Source: Pseudarthrobacter sp. BIM B-2242 (lineage in GTDB: Bacteria; Actinomycetota; Actinomycetes; Actinomycetales; Micrococcaceae). Taken from it: a DNA stretch of 64,000 nt. Each line of letters starts with the position of its first letter. Position 1 is the stretch's first letter. Positions 1-8,596 of the stretch are shown one piece after another. Both the position numbers and the translations under genes were made by a program. The stretch lies in NCBI RefSeq assembly GCF_014764445.1, contig NZ_CP061721.1, positions 1,116,001 to 1,180,000 on the forward strand, written 5' to 3'. The notes under the pieces were generated by a model, which was not told the origin of the DNA, made no database searches, and saw only the letters and a list, made by a program, of their open reading frames with translations.

Positions 1-2203
1 TACCCACACCGACGAAGCGCCGATGCTGGCTACTTATTCGTTCTTGCCGATCATCGAGGCGTTTGCTTCGACCGCAGGTGTGGAGGTGGAGACCCGTGAC
101 ATTTCGCTCGCAGGCCGCATCATCGCCGTGTTCGGTGACTACCTCACCCCTGAGCAGCAGATCGCCGATGCCCTTGCTGAACTGGGTGAACTGGCAAAGG
201 CGCCGGAAGCCAACATCATTAAGCTGCCAAACATCAGCGCTTCCATCCCGCAGCTGAAGGCCGCCATCGCCGAGCTCCAGAGCCAGGGCTACAACCTGCC
301 CGATTACCCGGACAACCCGGCCTCCGATGAGGAGACGGCCGTCCGCTCGCGCTACGACAAGATCAAGGGTTCCGCCGTGAACCCGGTCCTTCGCGAAGGA
401 AACTCGGACCGCCGCGCGCCGCTGTCCGTAAAGAACTACGCCCGCCAGAACCCGCACTCCATGGGTGCCTGGTCTGCGGACTCCAAAACCAACGTTGCCA
501 CCATGGTCAAGGACGACTTCCGCTCGAACGAGAAGTCCGTGGTCATTGAGTCCGACGGGACCATCGCCATCCAGCTGGTCCGCGAAGACGGTTCGGTCAA
601 GGTCCTGAAGAAGGCCTTCCCCGTGCTGGCCGGCGAGGTCATCGACGGCACCGTCATGCGCGCCGCTGCCCTGGATGAGTTCCTGGCAGCCCAGGTTGCC
701 CGTGCCAAGGAAGAAGGGGTCCTCTTCTCCGCCCACCTGAAGGCCACCATGATGAAGGTCTCTGACCCCATCATCTTCGGGCACGTGGTGAAGGCCTACT
801 TCTCTGAACTGTTCGAGACCTACGGCAAGCAGCTCTCCGCCGCCGGCATCAGCCCCAACAACGGACTCGCTGCCATCCTCAGCAGCCTTGAGGACCTGCC
901 GGAGGACGTTCGCGAGGGCGTTCAGGCACTCATCACGAAGGGCCTCGAAGAGGGTCCGGCCCTGGCAATGGTGGACTCGGACAAGGGCATCACCACCCTC
1001 AATGTCCCCAGTGACGTTATTGTGGACGCCTCCATGCCCGCCATGATCCGTTCGTCCGGCCACATGTGGGGCCCGGACGGCAAGGAAGCCGACACCCTGG
1101 CAGTCCTCCCGGACAGCTCCTACGCCGGCATCTACCAGGTTGTCCTGGACGACTGCCGCGCCAATGGCGCCTTCGATCCCACCACCATGGGTACGGTTCC
1201 GAACGTTGGCCTGATGGCCCAGGCCGCCGAGGAGTATGGCAGCCACGACAAGACGTTCGAGATCCAGGAAGCCGGCACAGTCCAGATCGTTGACGGCGCC
1301 GGCACCGTGCTCATTGAACACGAAGTTGCCCCGGGTGACATCTGGCGCGCCTGCCAGACCAAGGATGCCCCCATCCGCGACTGGGTCAAGCTTGCCGTCA
1401 CCCGCGCCCGGGCCTCCAAGACGCCCGCCGTCTTCTGGCTGGACGAGACCCGCGCACACGACGCCAACCTCATCGCCAAGGTCAACGAATACCTCAAGGC
1501 GCACGACACCGAGGGCCTGGACATCCAGATCATGTCCCCGGTCAAGGCGACGGCCTTCACCCTGGAGCGCATCCGCAAGGGTGAGGACACCATCTCTGTC
1601 TCCGGCAACGTGCTCCGCGACTACCTGACGGACCTCTTCCCCATCCTGGAACTCGGAACCAGTGCCAAGATGCTCTCCGTTGTGCCGCTGATGAACGGTG
1701 GCGGGCTCTTCGAGACCGGCGCCGGTGGATCCGCCCCCAAGCACGTCCAGCAGCTGCTCAAGGAAAACCACCTCCGCTGGGACAGCCTGGGCGAGTTCCT
1801 CGCCCTGGCCGTGAGCTTCGAGCACTTGGCCACCACCACGGACAACGCCCGGGCCCAGGTCCTCGCTGACACGCTGGACAAGGCCACCGGGACTTTCCTG
1901 CTGGAAAACAAGTCCCCGAGCCGCCGTGCAGGCGAGCTGGACAACCGCGGCAGCCACTACTTCCTTGCCCGCTACTGGGCCGAGGAGCTGGCCAAGCAGA
2001 CCGAAGACGCAGAGCTTGCAGCATCGTTCTCGGCTGTGGCCGGCGAGCTGACGTCCAACGAGGAGACCATCGTTGGCGAACTCGCCGAGGTGCAGGGCTC
2101 ACCGGTGGACATCGGCGGCTACTACCGTCCGGATGAGGCTAAGGCTTCGGCAGTGATGCGTCCTTCGGCAACGCTGAACAAGGTCATTGCAACCTTGAAG
2201 TAA
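1..2203 (+). CDS. icd: Isocitrate dehydrogenase, NADP-dependent, monomeric type (5' end outside window)
   Basis: Cytosolic TCA-cycle enzyme that oxidatively decarboxylates isocitrate to 2-oxoglutarate with NADP. The reading frame is open from base 2 (THTDEAPML), so the first ATG in view at 23 is internal and the true start lies a few codons left of the window. The 733 visible residues nearly fill the roughly 740-residue monomeric family, which is unrelated in length to the 350-430 residue dimeric enzymes. Recognisable stretches are GNSDRRAP (about residue 134), [14 protein letters not shown] (about 574) and [14 protein letters not shown] near the C-terminus. It stands alone and is followed by a strong terminator hairpin. 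Confidence 0.97.
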   Translation, partial: THTDEAPMLATYSFLPIIEAFASTAGVEVETRDISLAGRIIAVFGDYLTPEQQIADALAELGELAKAPEANIIKLPNISASIPQLKAAIAELQSQGYNLPDYPDNPASDEETAVRSRYDKIKGSAVNPVLREGNSDRRAPLSVKNYARQNPHSMGAWSADSKTNVATMVKDDFRSNEKSVVIESDGTIAIQLVREDGSVKVLKKAFPVLAGEVIDGTVMRAAALDEFLAAQVARAKEEGVLFSAHLKATMMKVSDPIIFGHVVKAYFSELFETYGKQLSAAGISPNNGLAAILSSLEDLPEDVREGVQALITKGLEEGPALAMVDSDKGITTLNVPSDVIVDASMPAMIRSSGHMWGPDGKEADTLAVLPDSSYAGIYQVVLDDCRANGAFDPTTMGTVPNVGLMAQAAEEYGSHDKTFEIQEAGTVQIVDGAGTVLIEHEVAPGDIWRACQTKDAPIRDWVKLAVTRARASKTPAVFWLDETRAHDANLIAKVNEYLKAHDTEGLDIQIMSPVKATAFTLERIRKGEDTISVSGNVLRDYLTDLFPILELGTSAKMLSVVPLMNGGGLFETGAGGSAPKHVQQLLKENHLRWDSLGEFLALAVSFEHLATTTDNARAQVLADTLDKATGTFLLENKSPSRRAGELDNRGSHYFLARYWAEELAKQTEDAELAASFSAVAGELTSNEETIVGELAEVQGSPVDIGGYYRPDEAKASAVMRPSATLNKVIATLK

Positions 2204-2214
2204 CAGGGACTGAT

Positions 2215-2254
2215 AAAGAGGCGGCGCTCCGGGAAACCGGGGCGCCGCCTCTTT
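2215..2254. terminator. Terminator between icd and the convergent lipoprotein gene
   Basis: Inverted repeat AAAGAGGCGGCGC / GCGCCGCCTCTTT with a short loop, beginning 11 bases after the icd stop codon. The A-rich left flank and T-rich right flank allow it to act in both directions, which suits the convergent gene ending at 2292. Confidence 0.9.
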
Positions 2255-2291
2255 GTTGATGCTTGTGGCCGCTTGAAGCCCGGACGGGTTA

Positions 2292-2801
2292 TCAGCCGTC
2301 CTTGCCCTTGCCTTTGCCCTTGTTATCGTTTCCCTTGTCCTCGGCGGGCGCGGCGGGCGCAACCGGCGCGGGAACTGACTTCGCGGCTTCCGCGGCGGCG
2401 TCTGCCTCGGCCTGACGTTGCGCCGCTGCTGCTTCTTCTGCGGCCTTGGCTTCTGCAGCAGCTGCTGCGGCAACCGCCTCGTTGAGGTCCGCACGCACGG
2501 CAGCAGCCGCCGTCGTAATTGACAGACGCCGGTCTTCAGAAACGCTTCCGCTGCCCGTTGCCGCCGCGAGATCAGCCTCCAGGCTATCCAGGGCGGACAA
2601 AGCAGCAGCGTGGTCATTCCCGGCCGCCGCCTCGCTTACCGCCAAGACGCGTTCCTGGAGCTGCCGGGCCACGTCCTGCTCCAGTCCTGCATCGCGGGGA
2701 CCGCAGGCGGCCAAGGACCCCGCCACCAGTAGTGCCGCCGCCGCCGCGGACACGCAGCGGAAGACGCCGCGGCCCATGCGGCCGCACGGGTCCGGGGTCA
2801 C
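2292..2801 (-). CDS. Small Ala-rich lipoprotein coupled to the upstream kinase gene
   Basis: Unrecognised 169-residue protein. The GTG start at 2801 overlaps the TGA stop of the kinase gene (GTGA), so I prefer it to the upstream ATG at 2891, which would bury 90 bases in the kinase. The N-terminus has a hydrophobic stretch ending in the lipobox SLAAC (Cys about residue 33), predicting an anchored exported lipoprotein. The middle is Ala/Glu-rich and probably helical (repeated AEAKAAEEAAAAQ-like sequence), followed by a Pro/Ala linker and a Lys/Gly-rich tail (DKGNDNKGKGKGKDG). Translational coupling suggests joint action with the kinase at the membrane; the function itself is not inferable. Confidence 0.8.
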   Translation of the reverse strand: MTPDPCGRMGRGVFRCVSAAAAALLVAGSLAACGPRDAGLEQDVARQLQERVLAVSEAAAGNDHAAALSALDSLEADLAAATGSGSVSEDRRLSITTAAAAVRADLNEAVAAAAAAEAKAAEEAAAAQRQAEADAAAEAAKSVPAPVAPAAPAEDKGNDNKGKGKGKDG

Positions 2802-4003
2802 GGTTGCACGCTCTTCTGAAGTTCTTGGAGATGGTCGCCCAAGCTGCCAGTGACGGTGGGGTACGGGACGACGTCGGGAGTTTGCGGCCATGCCAGGCTG
2901 AAGGTCAGCGCTGATGCGGCCGCCACTATAGCCAGCAGGGCAAGAACGATTGCAAGCCAGAACCGCCTGCTCCCGCGGCGGAGGCGCTGGAACGCTGTTG
3001 ATGGACTCCCTTGCGGCGTGTCTGCCTGCTGGTCCCTGCTTGCCGCAGCGGAGGGCACATCGTGTTCTTCGGTGATCGGTATGGACGGCGGTCGGAACGG
3101 CATCGCCGGCAACACACGGGTGGTCTCCGGCGCAAGCTCGCCCGGAGTGGATACGGGCGAGACCAACGCTTGGCGGAGCACGGACTCAACGTCGGCGGCG
3201 GTGGGCCTTTCCAGCGGTTCAAGGGCCGTCATGGAGCGGATCAGATCAGCCCATTCAGGCGGGAGATCGTCCGGAATTTCGGGCGGGCGGTGCAGTCGTG
3301 CCACGGCGGATTCGACGGCGTTGCCCGGATACTCCATGGTCTGCTTAATGCACTCCAAAAGGACGAGCCCCAAGGAATAGATGTCAGTAGCAGGAGTAAG
3401 GGGAGACCCCATGGCCTGCTCCGGGCTCAAGTAGGCCGCCGTGCCCACCATGGTTCCGGTGGCGGTCAGGCGCGTCGAATCAACAATCCTGGCGATCCCG
3501 AAATCCGTCAGCTTGGGCCGCACGGGCTCCCCGGGCCTGATCTGCACCAGGAGGATATTGCCGGGTTTGATGTCGCGGTGGATGATGCCCAGGCCATGGA
3601 CGTATGCCAGCGCGTCAGCAAGGCCTGCTCCGATCACGGCGAGCTCGTCCAAAGGGACCGGGCTGAGCCGGATGCGGCCGCGGAGATCCTGCCCTTCCAC
3701 GAGTTCCATGGTGAGGAACGGCCGGGGTTCGTCCGGGATGCGGGTATCGATGCCGGCGTCGAACAACGTGACCAGGTTGGGGTGGTTAAGCGTGGCCAGG
3801 AGCTGGATTTCGGCTTCCTGGCGTTTGAGCTCGTCTGTGTCCGGTGATTGGGGGGCGAAGAGTTTCAGGGCTACGTCCCGGCCGAGGTTTTCGTCCCGGG
3901 CGCAGTAGACAGATGACATGCCTCCCCGGCCGATCACCTCACCCAGCCGATACCGCCCGCCGACTACGTCATTCCTGAGCGAGCTAGGTGAATCCATCAC
4001 CAA
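2798..4003 (-). CDS. Transmembrane serine/threonine protein kinase (PknB-like)
   Basis: Hanks-type kinase, 401 residues. The N-terminal catalytic domain (about 18-280) has the glycine loop GRGGMSSV (25-32), the ATP lysine in VALKLF (K47), the catalytic loop HRDIKPGN (142-149) and DFG (167-169), so it should be active. A Pro/Thr-rich juxtamembrane region, one membrane helix (about 350-372, FWLAIVLALLAIVAAASA) and a short outer tail follow. The tail (VPYPTVTGSLGDHLQELQKS) resembles the first half of a PASTA repeat but is too short to be a full one. A TTG at 4003 has the best-spaced purine-rich ribosome site; an ATG at 3997 is the alternative. The gene ends overlapping the lipoprotein start. Confidence 0.93.
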   Translation of the reverse strand: MVMDSPSSLRNDVVGGRYRLGEVIGRGGMSSVYCARDENLGRDVALKLFAPQSPDTDELKRQEAEIQLLATLNHPNLVTLFDAGIDTRIPDEPRPFLTMELVEGQDLRGRIRLSPVPLDELAVIGAGLADALAYVHGLGIIHRDIKPGNILLVQIRPGEPVRPKLTDFGIARIVDSTRLTATGTMVGTAAYLSPEQAMGSPLTPATDIYSLGLVLLECIKQTMEYPGNAVESAVARLHRPPEIPDDLPPEWADLIRSMTALEPLERPTAADVESVLRQALVSPVSTPGELAPETTRVLPAMPFRPPSIPITEEHDVPSAAASRDQQADTPQGSPSTAFQRLRRGSRRFWLAIVLALLAIVAAASALTFSLAWPQTPDVVPYPTVTGSLGDHLQELQKSVQP

Positions 4004-4090
4004 AATCAGCTCCCTCCCCGGTGCGCTGCGGCACTATCTACCAGTAATGATATCGCCGCCGGGGCATCTTTCGTGCCATCCGGCGGCACA

Positions 4091-4140
4091 CCGAGAGTCC
4101 GGCCGGGAAGTTGATGGGAGCTTCCCGGCCGGACCCTCGG
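4091..4140. terminator. GC-rich hairpin after the surface-protein gene
   Basis: Perfect 14-bp arms (4097-4110 and 4121-4134, GTCCGGCCGGGAAG and its complement) extended by CCGAG/CTCGG at the outside. It lies downstream of the minus-strand gene ending at 4272 and upstream of the kinase gene start. No U-run follows, as is common for actinobacterial terminators. The rest of 4004-4271 contains no gene that I can support. Confidence 0.75.
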
Positions 4141-4271
4141 TCACAAGGATGTGTGCTGGATGTCAGGGCTATCCCGTAGGCCACCCCCCTTCAGGACCGG
4201 TCACGTGTACGGACGGTCGCATCGCGGATTTGATCGGATCGTGTGCCAGGTTCCCTGGGTTTGCGGGGCTT

Positions 4272-5603
4272 TTAGGAAGTCCGGCGCCGCCTCAGCAGCA
4301 GCGCACCGGCAGCCAGGAGGAACAGCGCGAGGGGTACCAGCGAGGCGTCCAGGCCCGTGTTGGCCAGTGCACCGGTGCCGCCGCTCCGGGCGGTTGTGCC
4401 TGCTGCTCCTACTGCTGCTCCCACTGCTGTTACGGGGCCGGTTGTGTTCCCGGCCGGAACCACGGTGATGCCGGTTGCAGCAGACCCTGTTGTGGCTGTC
4501 GTGTCTGTTCCGGTACCGGGGTTGTCTGTTCCGGCGGCAGGGGTGTCAGTTCCGGTTGCCGGTGTGTCCGTGCCACCCGTCGTGCCGGTGCCCGGGTCCG
4601 TTGTGCCCGGGTCTGTTGTTCCGGGATCGGTGGTGCCGGGATCGGTCGTTCCCGGGTCCGTGCCGGCAGGCTTGCCACTGCAATCTGCGGAACCGTTGAC
4701 GCTGACAACGCCGCAAACATTCAAAATCACGCCGTCCAGCAGTCCGGTGTCCAGCCCCAGATTGACGTCAGCCAGGACATCCAGTCCGCCGTTGTTGTCA
4801 GTTCCCGCGTCTCCGCCGGTGGGAACGTCACCCGGGGGGTTGTCGCCCAAGCCGAGCCCGACTGTCGCGGCGACGTCGGCGGTTGTGCCGGTGCTGTTGT
4901 TGCTTCCGAGGAGGCCCTCGGTGCCGCCGAGGTTGACGTCCACTACAGCGGCGACGTCGGCGGTGGTCCCGCTTGCGTCTGAACTGCCGCCGAGGAGGCC
5001 GTCGGTGCCGCCGAGGTTGACGTCCACTGCTGCTGCGACGTCGGCTGTTGTGCCGGTCCCGCTTGCGTCTGAGCCGCCGCCGAGGAGGCCGTCGGTGCCG
5101 CCGAGGTTGACGTCCACTGCTGCTGCGACGTCGGCTGTTGTGCCGGTCCCGCTTGCGTCTGAGCCGCCGCCGAGGAGGCCGTCAGCCCCGCCGAGGTTGA
5201 CGTCCACTACAGCGGCGACGTCGGCGGTGGTCCCGCTTGCGTCTGAACCGCCGCCGAGGAGGCCGTGGGTGCCGCCGAGGTTGACGTCCACAACAGCCGC
5301 GACGTCGGCGGTCGTGCCGGTCCCGTCGGTCCCGTTTGCGTCTGCGCCGCCGCCAAGGAGGCCGCCGGTTCCGCCGAGGTTGACGTCGACCTCAGCGACG
5401 ACATCCGCGATGTCCGACTGCGTTGGGCCACCCAGCAGCCCCAACGACGTCGTGTTCGCGGATGTCGCCGCTGAGACCAGTGCGGTGGCCGTGAGGTCCG
5501 GACCGCTGGTAGTGTCCGCAGCGCTGGCCGCGGTGGCGCCGAAGGCTAAGAGCCCGCCGGCAAAGAGGGTGCCGAGCAGCCCTCTGCGAAGATTGGAATC
5601 CAT
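4272..5603 (-). CDS. Repeat-rich secreted wall protein with a LAXTG (sortase E-type) anchor
   Basis: Unrecognised 443-residue exported protein. The ATG at 5603 (MDSNLRRGLLG) is preferred to one 15 codons upstream because the signal peptide follows directly and ends at ASAAD. Layout: signal peptide (1-28); six imperfect repeats of about 28-33 residues with core DVAAxVDVNLGGTDGLLGGG; a degenerate copy; a Cys pair (NVCGVV...ADCSG); a threonine-rich linker with about five TTDPG units; then LANTG, a hydrophobic helix and RRRR. LAXTG plus helix plus basic tail is the signal that class E sortases of high-GC actinobacteria attach to peptidoglycan. No sortase gene is in the window. The repeats suggest a stalk or adhesin, but the function is unknown. 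Confidence 0.85.
   Translation of the reverse strand: MDSNLRRGLLGTLFAGGLLAFGATAASAADTTSGPDLTATALVSAATSANTTSLGLLGGPTQSDIADVVAEVDVNLGGTGGLLGGGADANGTDGTGTTADVAAVVDVNLGGTHGLLGGGSDASGTTADVAAVVDVNLGGADGLLGGGSDASGTGTTADVAAAVDVNLGGTDGLLGGGSDASGTGTTADVAAAVDVNLGGTDGLLGGSSDASGTTADVAAVVDVNLGGTEGLLGSNNSTGTTADVAATVGLGLGDNPPGDVPTGGDAGTDNNGGLDVLADVNLGLDTGLLDGVILNVCGVVSVNGSADCSGKPAGTDPGTTDPGTTDPGTTDPGTTDPGTGTTGGTDTPATGTDTPAAGTDNPGTGTDTTATTGSAATGITVVPAGNTTGPVTAVGAAVGAAGTTARSGGTGALANTGLDASLVPLALFLLAAGALLLRRRRTS
4866..5445 (-). repeat. In-frame tandem repeat array (six copies, 84-99 bp) inside the wall-protein gene
   Basis: The marker CCGAGGTTGA (antisense of VNLGG) recurs at 4927, 5011, 5101, 5191, 5275 and 5374, giving periods of 84, 90, 90, 84 and 99 bp. 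All are multiples of three, so units can be gained or lost in frame. The central copies are almost identical in DNA sequence, which points to recent duplication or gene conversion. Confidence 0.9.
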
Positions 5604-5662
5604 GATGTTTGTCTCCTGACAAAGTTGATGTGGGGCGCAGTGAAGCAAGCCCGATGGCCGTG

Positions 5663-5684
5663 TTCTGCCGTGAAGACGGCAGAA
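5663..5684. terminator. Short hairpin between the two secreted-protein genes
   Basis: Arms TTCTGCCGT / ACGGCAGAA with a 4-base loop, immediately after the stop of the minus-strand gene 5695-6630. It probably ends that transcript before the wall-protein gene, whose start is 60 bases further on. Confidence 0.6.
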
Positions 5685-5694
5685 AGAGGCTCAA

Positions 5695-6630
5695 CTAGTC
5701 AGGAGAGGAACCGGGGTCGAAAGACACCGGCGCGGGGGCATGCCCGAACGTTCCGCTGATCGGGAAGGTGCCCGTCAGCGGCAGGTCAAAATGAAAGTCG
5801 TTCAGCCAGGCCGCAGCGCCGGAGGAACCGTACGGCGAAGCAGCGCTGCCTGTCCCCGAACCGGGAACTGCCGGCGCGGGAACCGGCGAGGGCGACGGTT
5901 CTTCGGTTACCGGCGAGCCAGCGGCAGCCTGTTGAACGAACCCGCCCGGAGTTGCTGCGTCTGAGATCTGTGCAACGGCCAGCGTGACTCGAGGCGTTAC
6001 AGCAGCCACCTCGATTGCAGCTGCAGAATCATCCGCGACTGTCGGTGCCGGTGCTTCAGGGGCCGTCTGCAGTGCTGCTGTGTCCAGCGCCAGCGCTTCA
6101 GGAAGTTCGACTGATGGCTCCACCACCGCTGGCAGCACCACGGCTACGGGGGTCGCTCCGGTGACGAGGCCGGCAACGGGCTGTACTACAGGTTCAAGAA
6201 CGGGGACCGCTTCGACGAGCGGAGGAACTGCCGCGTCCAGCAGTCCGGACACGGCGCCATCGGCTGCGGAGGCGACGGAGACGGTCACCGAGGAGACCGT
6301 TCCCGAGGGAACAACACTCTTCACCACCGGGACGGCTGCCGCGAGTTGATCCGCCGTGGTGGCAAGGCTGCCGACCACTGGCTGCAACAGCCCGGTAGGT
6401 GCGGCCACAGGCGCAGCGGGAGAGTCCGTTCCTACGAGGGGAGTGACGGCAGCCTTCAGTGGAGCCGAGAGCGACGAAACCGAGGAGGTGACCCCGCCCA
6501 GCACAGAGCCGGGTTCCTTGGAGGAGTCAGCCGAAGCGGCGGAAGAGGAGAGCGTCAGCCAAGTGGCAGTTACGGCTCCAGCGATGAGGAGGGGGCGGAG
6601 CAGGCGCCATGACGGACGAACCTTTGCCAC
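5695..6630 (-). CDS. Secreted Ala/Val/Pro-rich protein of unknown function
   Basis: Unrecognised protein of about 311 residues if it starts at GTG 6630, which has a G-rich ribosome site (GGGGTGG) five bases upstream; the ATG at 6729 lies in an AT-rich region that looks like promoter. The N-terminus is basic (VAKVRPSWRLLRP), followed by a hydrophobic stretch and a cleavage-like SAASAD. The mature part is low in charge, rich in A, V, P and S, with a Pro/Ser linker before the C-terminus. LPLTG occurs near the end but is followed by a polar tail, not a membrane helix, so it is not a standard sorting signal. It lies next to and on the same strand as the wall protein, so a shared envelope role is plausible. 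Confidence 0.7.
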   Translation of the reverse strand: MAKVRPSWRLLRPLLIAGAVTATWLTLSSSAASADSSKEPGSVLGGVTSSVSSLSAPLKAAVTPLVGTDSPAAPVAAPTGLLQPVVGSLATTADQLAAAVPVVKSVVPSGTVSSVTVSVASAADGAVSGLLDAAVPPLVEAVPVLEPVVQPVAGLVTGATPVAVVLPAVVEPSVELPEALALDTAALQTAPEAPAPTVADDSAAAIEVAAVTPRVTLAVAQISDAATPGGFVQQAAAGSPVTEEPSPSPVPAPAVPGSGTGSAASPYGSSGAAAWLNDFHFDLPLTGTFPISGTFGHAPAPVSFDPGSSPD

Positions 6631-6799
6631 GCGTACCACCCCCAGTACGTACCGTTGAGACCGACGATGTCTACAGCCTAAGACCGCTCCGTCCAGCAAG
6701 TCTAGGGAATTGAAAAATAACTTCAGCAAACTTACTAATCAGTCACAGGCGAAGGAACAAGCGCGCGTCTCGCTGTCAATCTGTTTACAGGCGGCACCA

Positions 6800-7870
6800 T
6801 CAATGCGCATCGTTGGCGTAGCTGACGCCCAACTGCGCGCGAACTCCGTCAAAAAGGCGCATGGTCTTAATGGAGTCCTCCAACGGCATGACGGGGCTCT
6901 CGGTGACGCCCTGCTGGATGCAGCGTGTCACCTCGCGGAGCTCGTAGGTGTAGCCCAGCCCCACCACGTCGAACGCTTCCTTACGCGGCTCCTCGAGTCC
7001 GATGCCAATCACCAGTTCACGCGGGTTGTTGATGGATCCGATGCTCTGCAGGTAGCCCTTGCTCCCCGCCACCGTGGCGGTCCGGGGACCAAATGCCAGC
7101 AGTGACGAGGTCAGCTGGGCCTGGGCGCCATGGTTGTAGCCGAGCGTCAACGCGTTCTGGGCGTCCACGCCGTCGTCGTTGATGAAGCCCGTAGCGCTGA
7201 CCGTCTGGGGGAATCCCAAGGTCCCCACGGCCCATAGCAACGGGTAGACCGAGATATCCAGGAGGGCGCCGCCGCCGTCCTGGCGGGCCCACAGCCGGGA
7301 CGTGGGGGAGTAGGGGGCGGGAAAGCCCAGGTCAGCCGTCACCCAATGCACATCGCCGAGTTCGCCGGACGCGGCGACCTCGAAGGCTCGCTGGATCCCG
7401 GGCAGGAACCTGTTCCAGACGGCCTCCATCAGGAAAAGCCCCCGTTCGCGCGCCACGGACACAATCTCACTGGCTTCCCGTGCATTGATGGTGAACGCCT
7501 TTTCACACAAAACATGCTTGCCGGCGTTCAACGCCGCGAGCACGATCCGGTGGTGCTGGGCGTGCGGAGTGGCAACGTAGACCACATCAACCGCGTCATC
7601 GGCGAGGAGCCGCTCGTAGCCGGAGACGCCGTCGTAGTCCCAGTAAGACCGTTCAAAACCGTAGGCTGCGGCGAAGCTTTCCGCGGTGTCCCGTCCGCGG
7701 GAGCTGACGGCGTACGGCTCGGCGTCCGCAAGCAGCGCCAGGTCCCGGGAGACCGAACGGGCTATCCCGCCGGTGGCGATGACGCCCCAGCGCAACGGCT
7801 TTCCGGTGGCGGACCGCGGGTCCTTGTCGGGCTGGCTGGACAACCACGGCGTGGCAATTGGCGCGCTCAT
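6800..7870 (-). CDS. Gfo/Idh/MocA family NAD(P)-dependent oxidoreductase
   Basis: Soluble dehydrogenase of about 356 residues, probably acting on a sugar, inositol or dihydrodiol substrate that cannot be named from sequence. The N-terminal Rossmann fold starts at WGVIATGGIARSV; YVATPHAQH and the family signature around CEKAF (the EKP-like lysine) follow, then the C-terminal GFO/IDH domain. The ATG at 7870 is preferred because GAGAGG sits nine bases upstream; the ATG at 7879 directly abuts that site. It lies just downstream of the ABC pair on the same strand, separated by about 35 bases. Confidence 0.88.
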   Translation of the reverse strand: MSAPIATPWLSSQPDKDPRSATGKPLRWGVIATGGIARSVSRDLALLADAEPYAVSSRGRDTAESFAAAYGFERSYWDYDGVSGYERLLADDAVDVVYVATPHAQHHRIVLAALNAGKHVLCEKAFTINAREASEIVSVARERGLFLMEAVWNRFLPGIQRAFEVAASGELGDVHWVTADLGFPAPYSPTSRLWARQDGGGALLDISVYPLLWAVGTLGFPQTVSATGFINDDGVDAQNALTLGYNHGAQAQLTSSLLAFGPRTATVAGSKGYLQSIGSINNPRELVIGIGLEEPRKEAFDVVGLGYTYELREVTRCIQQGVTESPVMPLEDSIKTMRLFDGVRAQLGVSYANDAH

Positions 7871-7904
7871 GGTGCCCATCCTCTCACCCGGTCCGGCGTA
7901 AGTG

Positions 7905-8594
<690 letters not shown>

Positions 8595-8596
8595 GG

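Noticed and set aside
4866..5445. Regular repeats that could suggest a CRISPR array
   Set aside because: Periods are 84-99 bp with no unique spacers, all in frame within one exported protein, and there are no cas genes.
4357..5619. 420-codon plus-strand frame rich in Val/Pro over the wall-protein repeats
   Set aside because: Antisense shadow of a repetitive gene; no signal peptide, no ribosome site, and the minus-strand frame has signal peptide and sorting signal.
5710..5780. LPLTG motif near the C-terminus of the secreted protein as a sortase signal
   Set aside because: It is followed by polar residues and ends in an acidic tail, without the needed hydrophobic helix and basic end.
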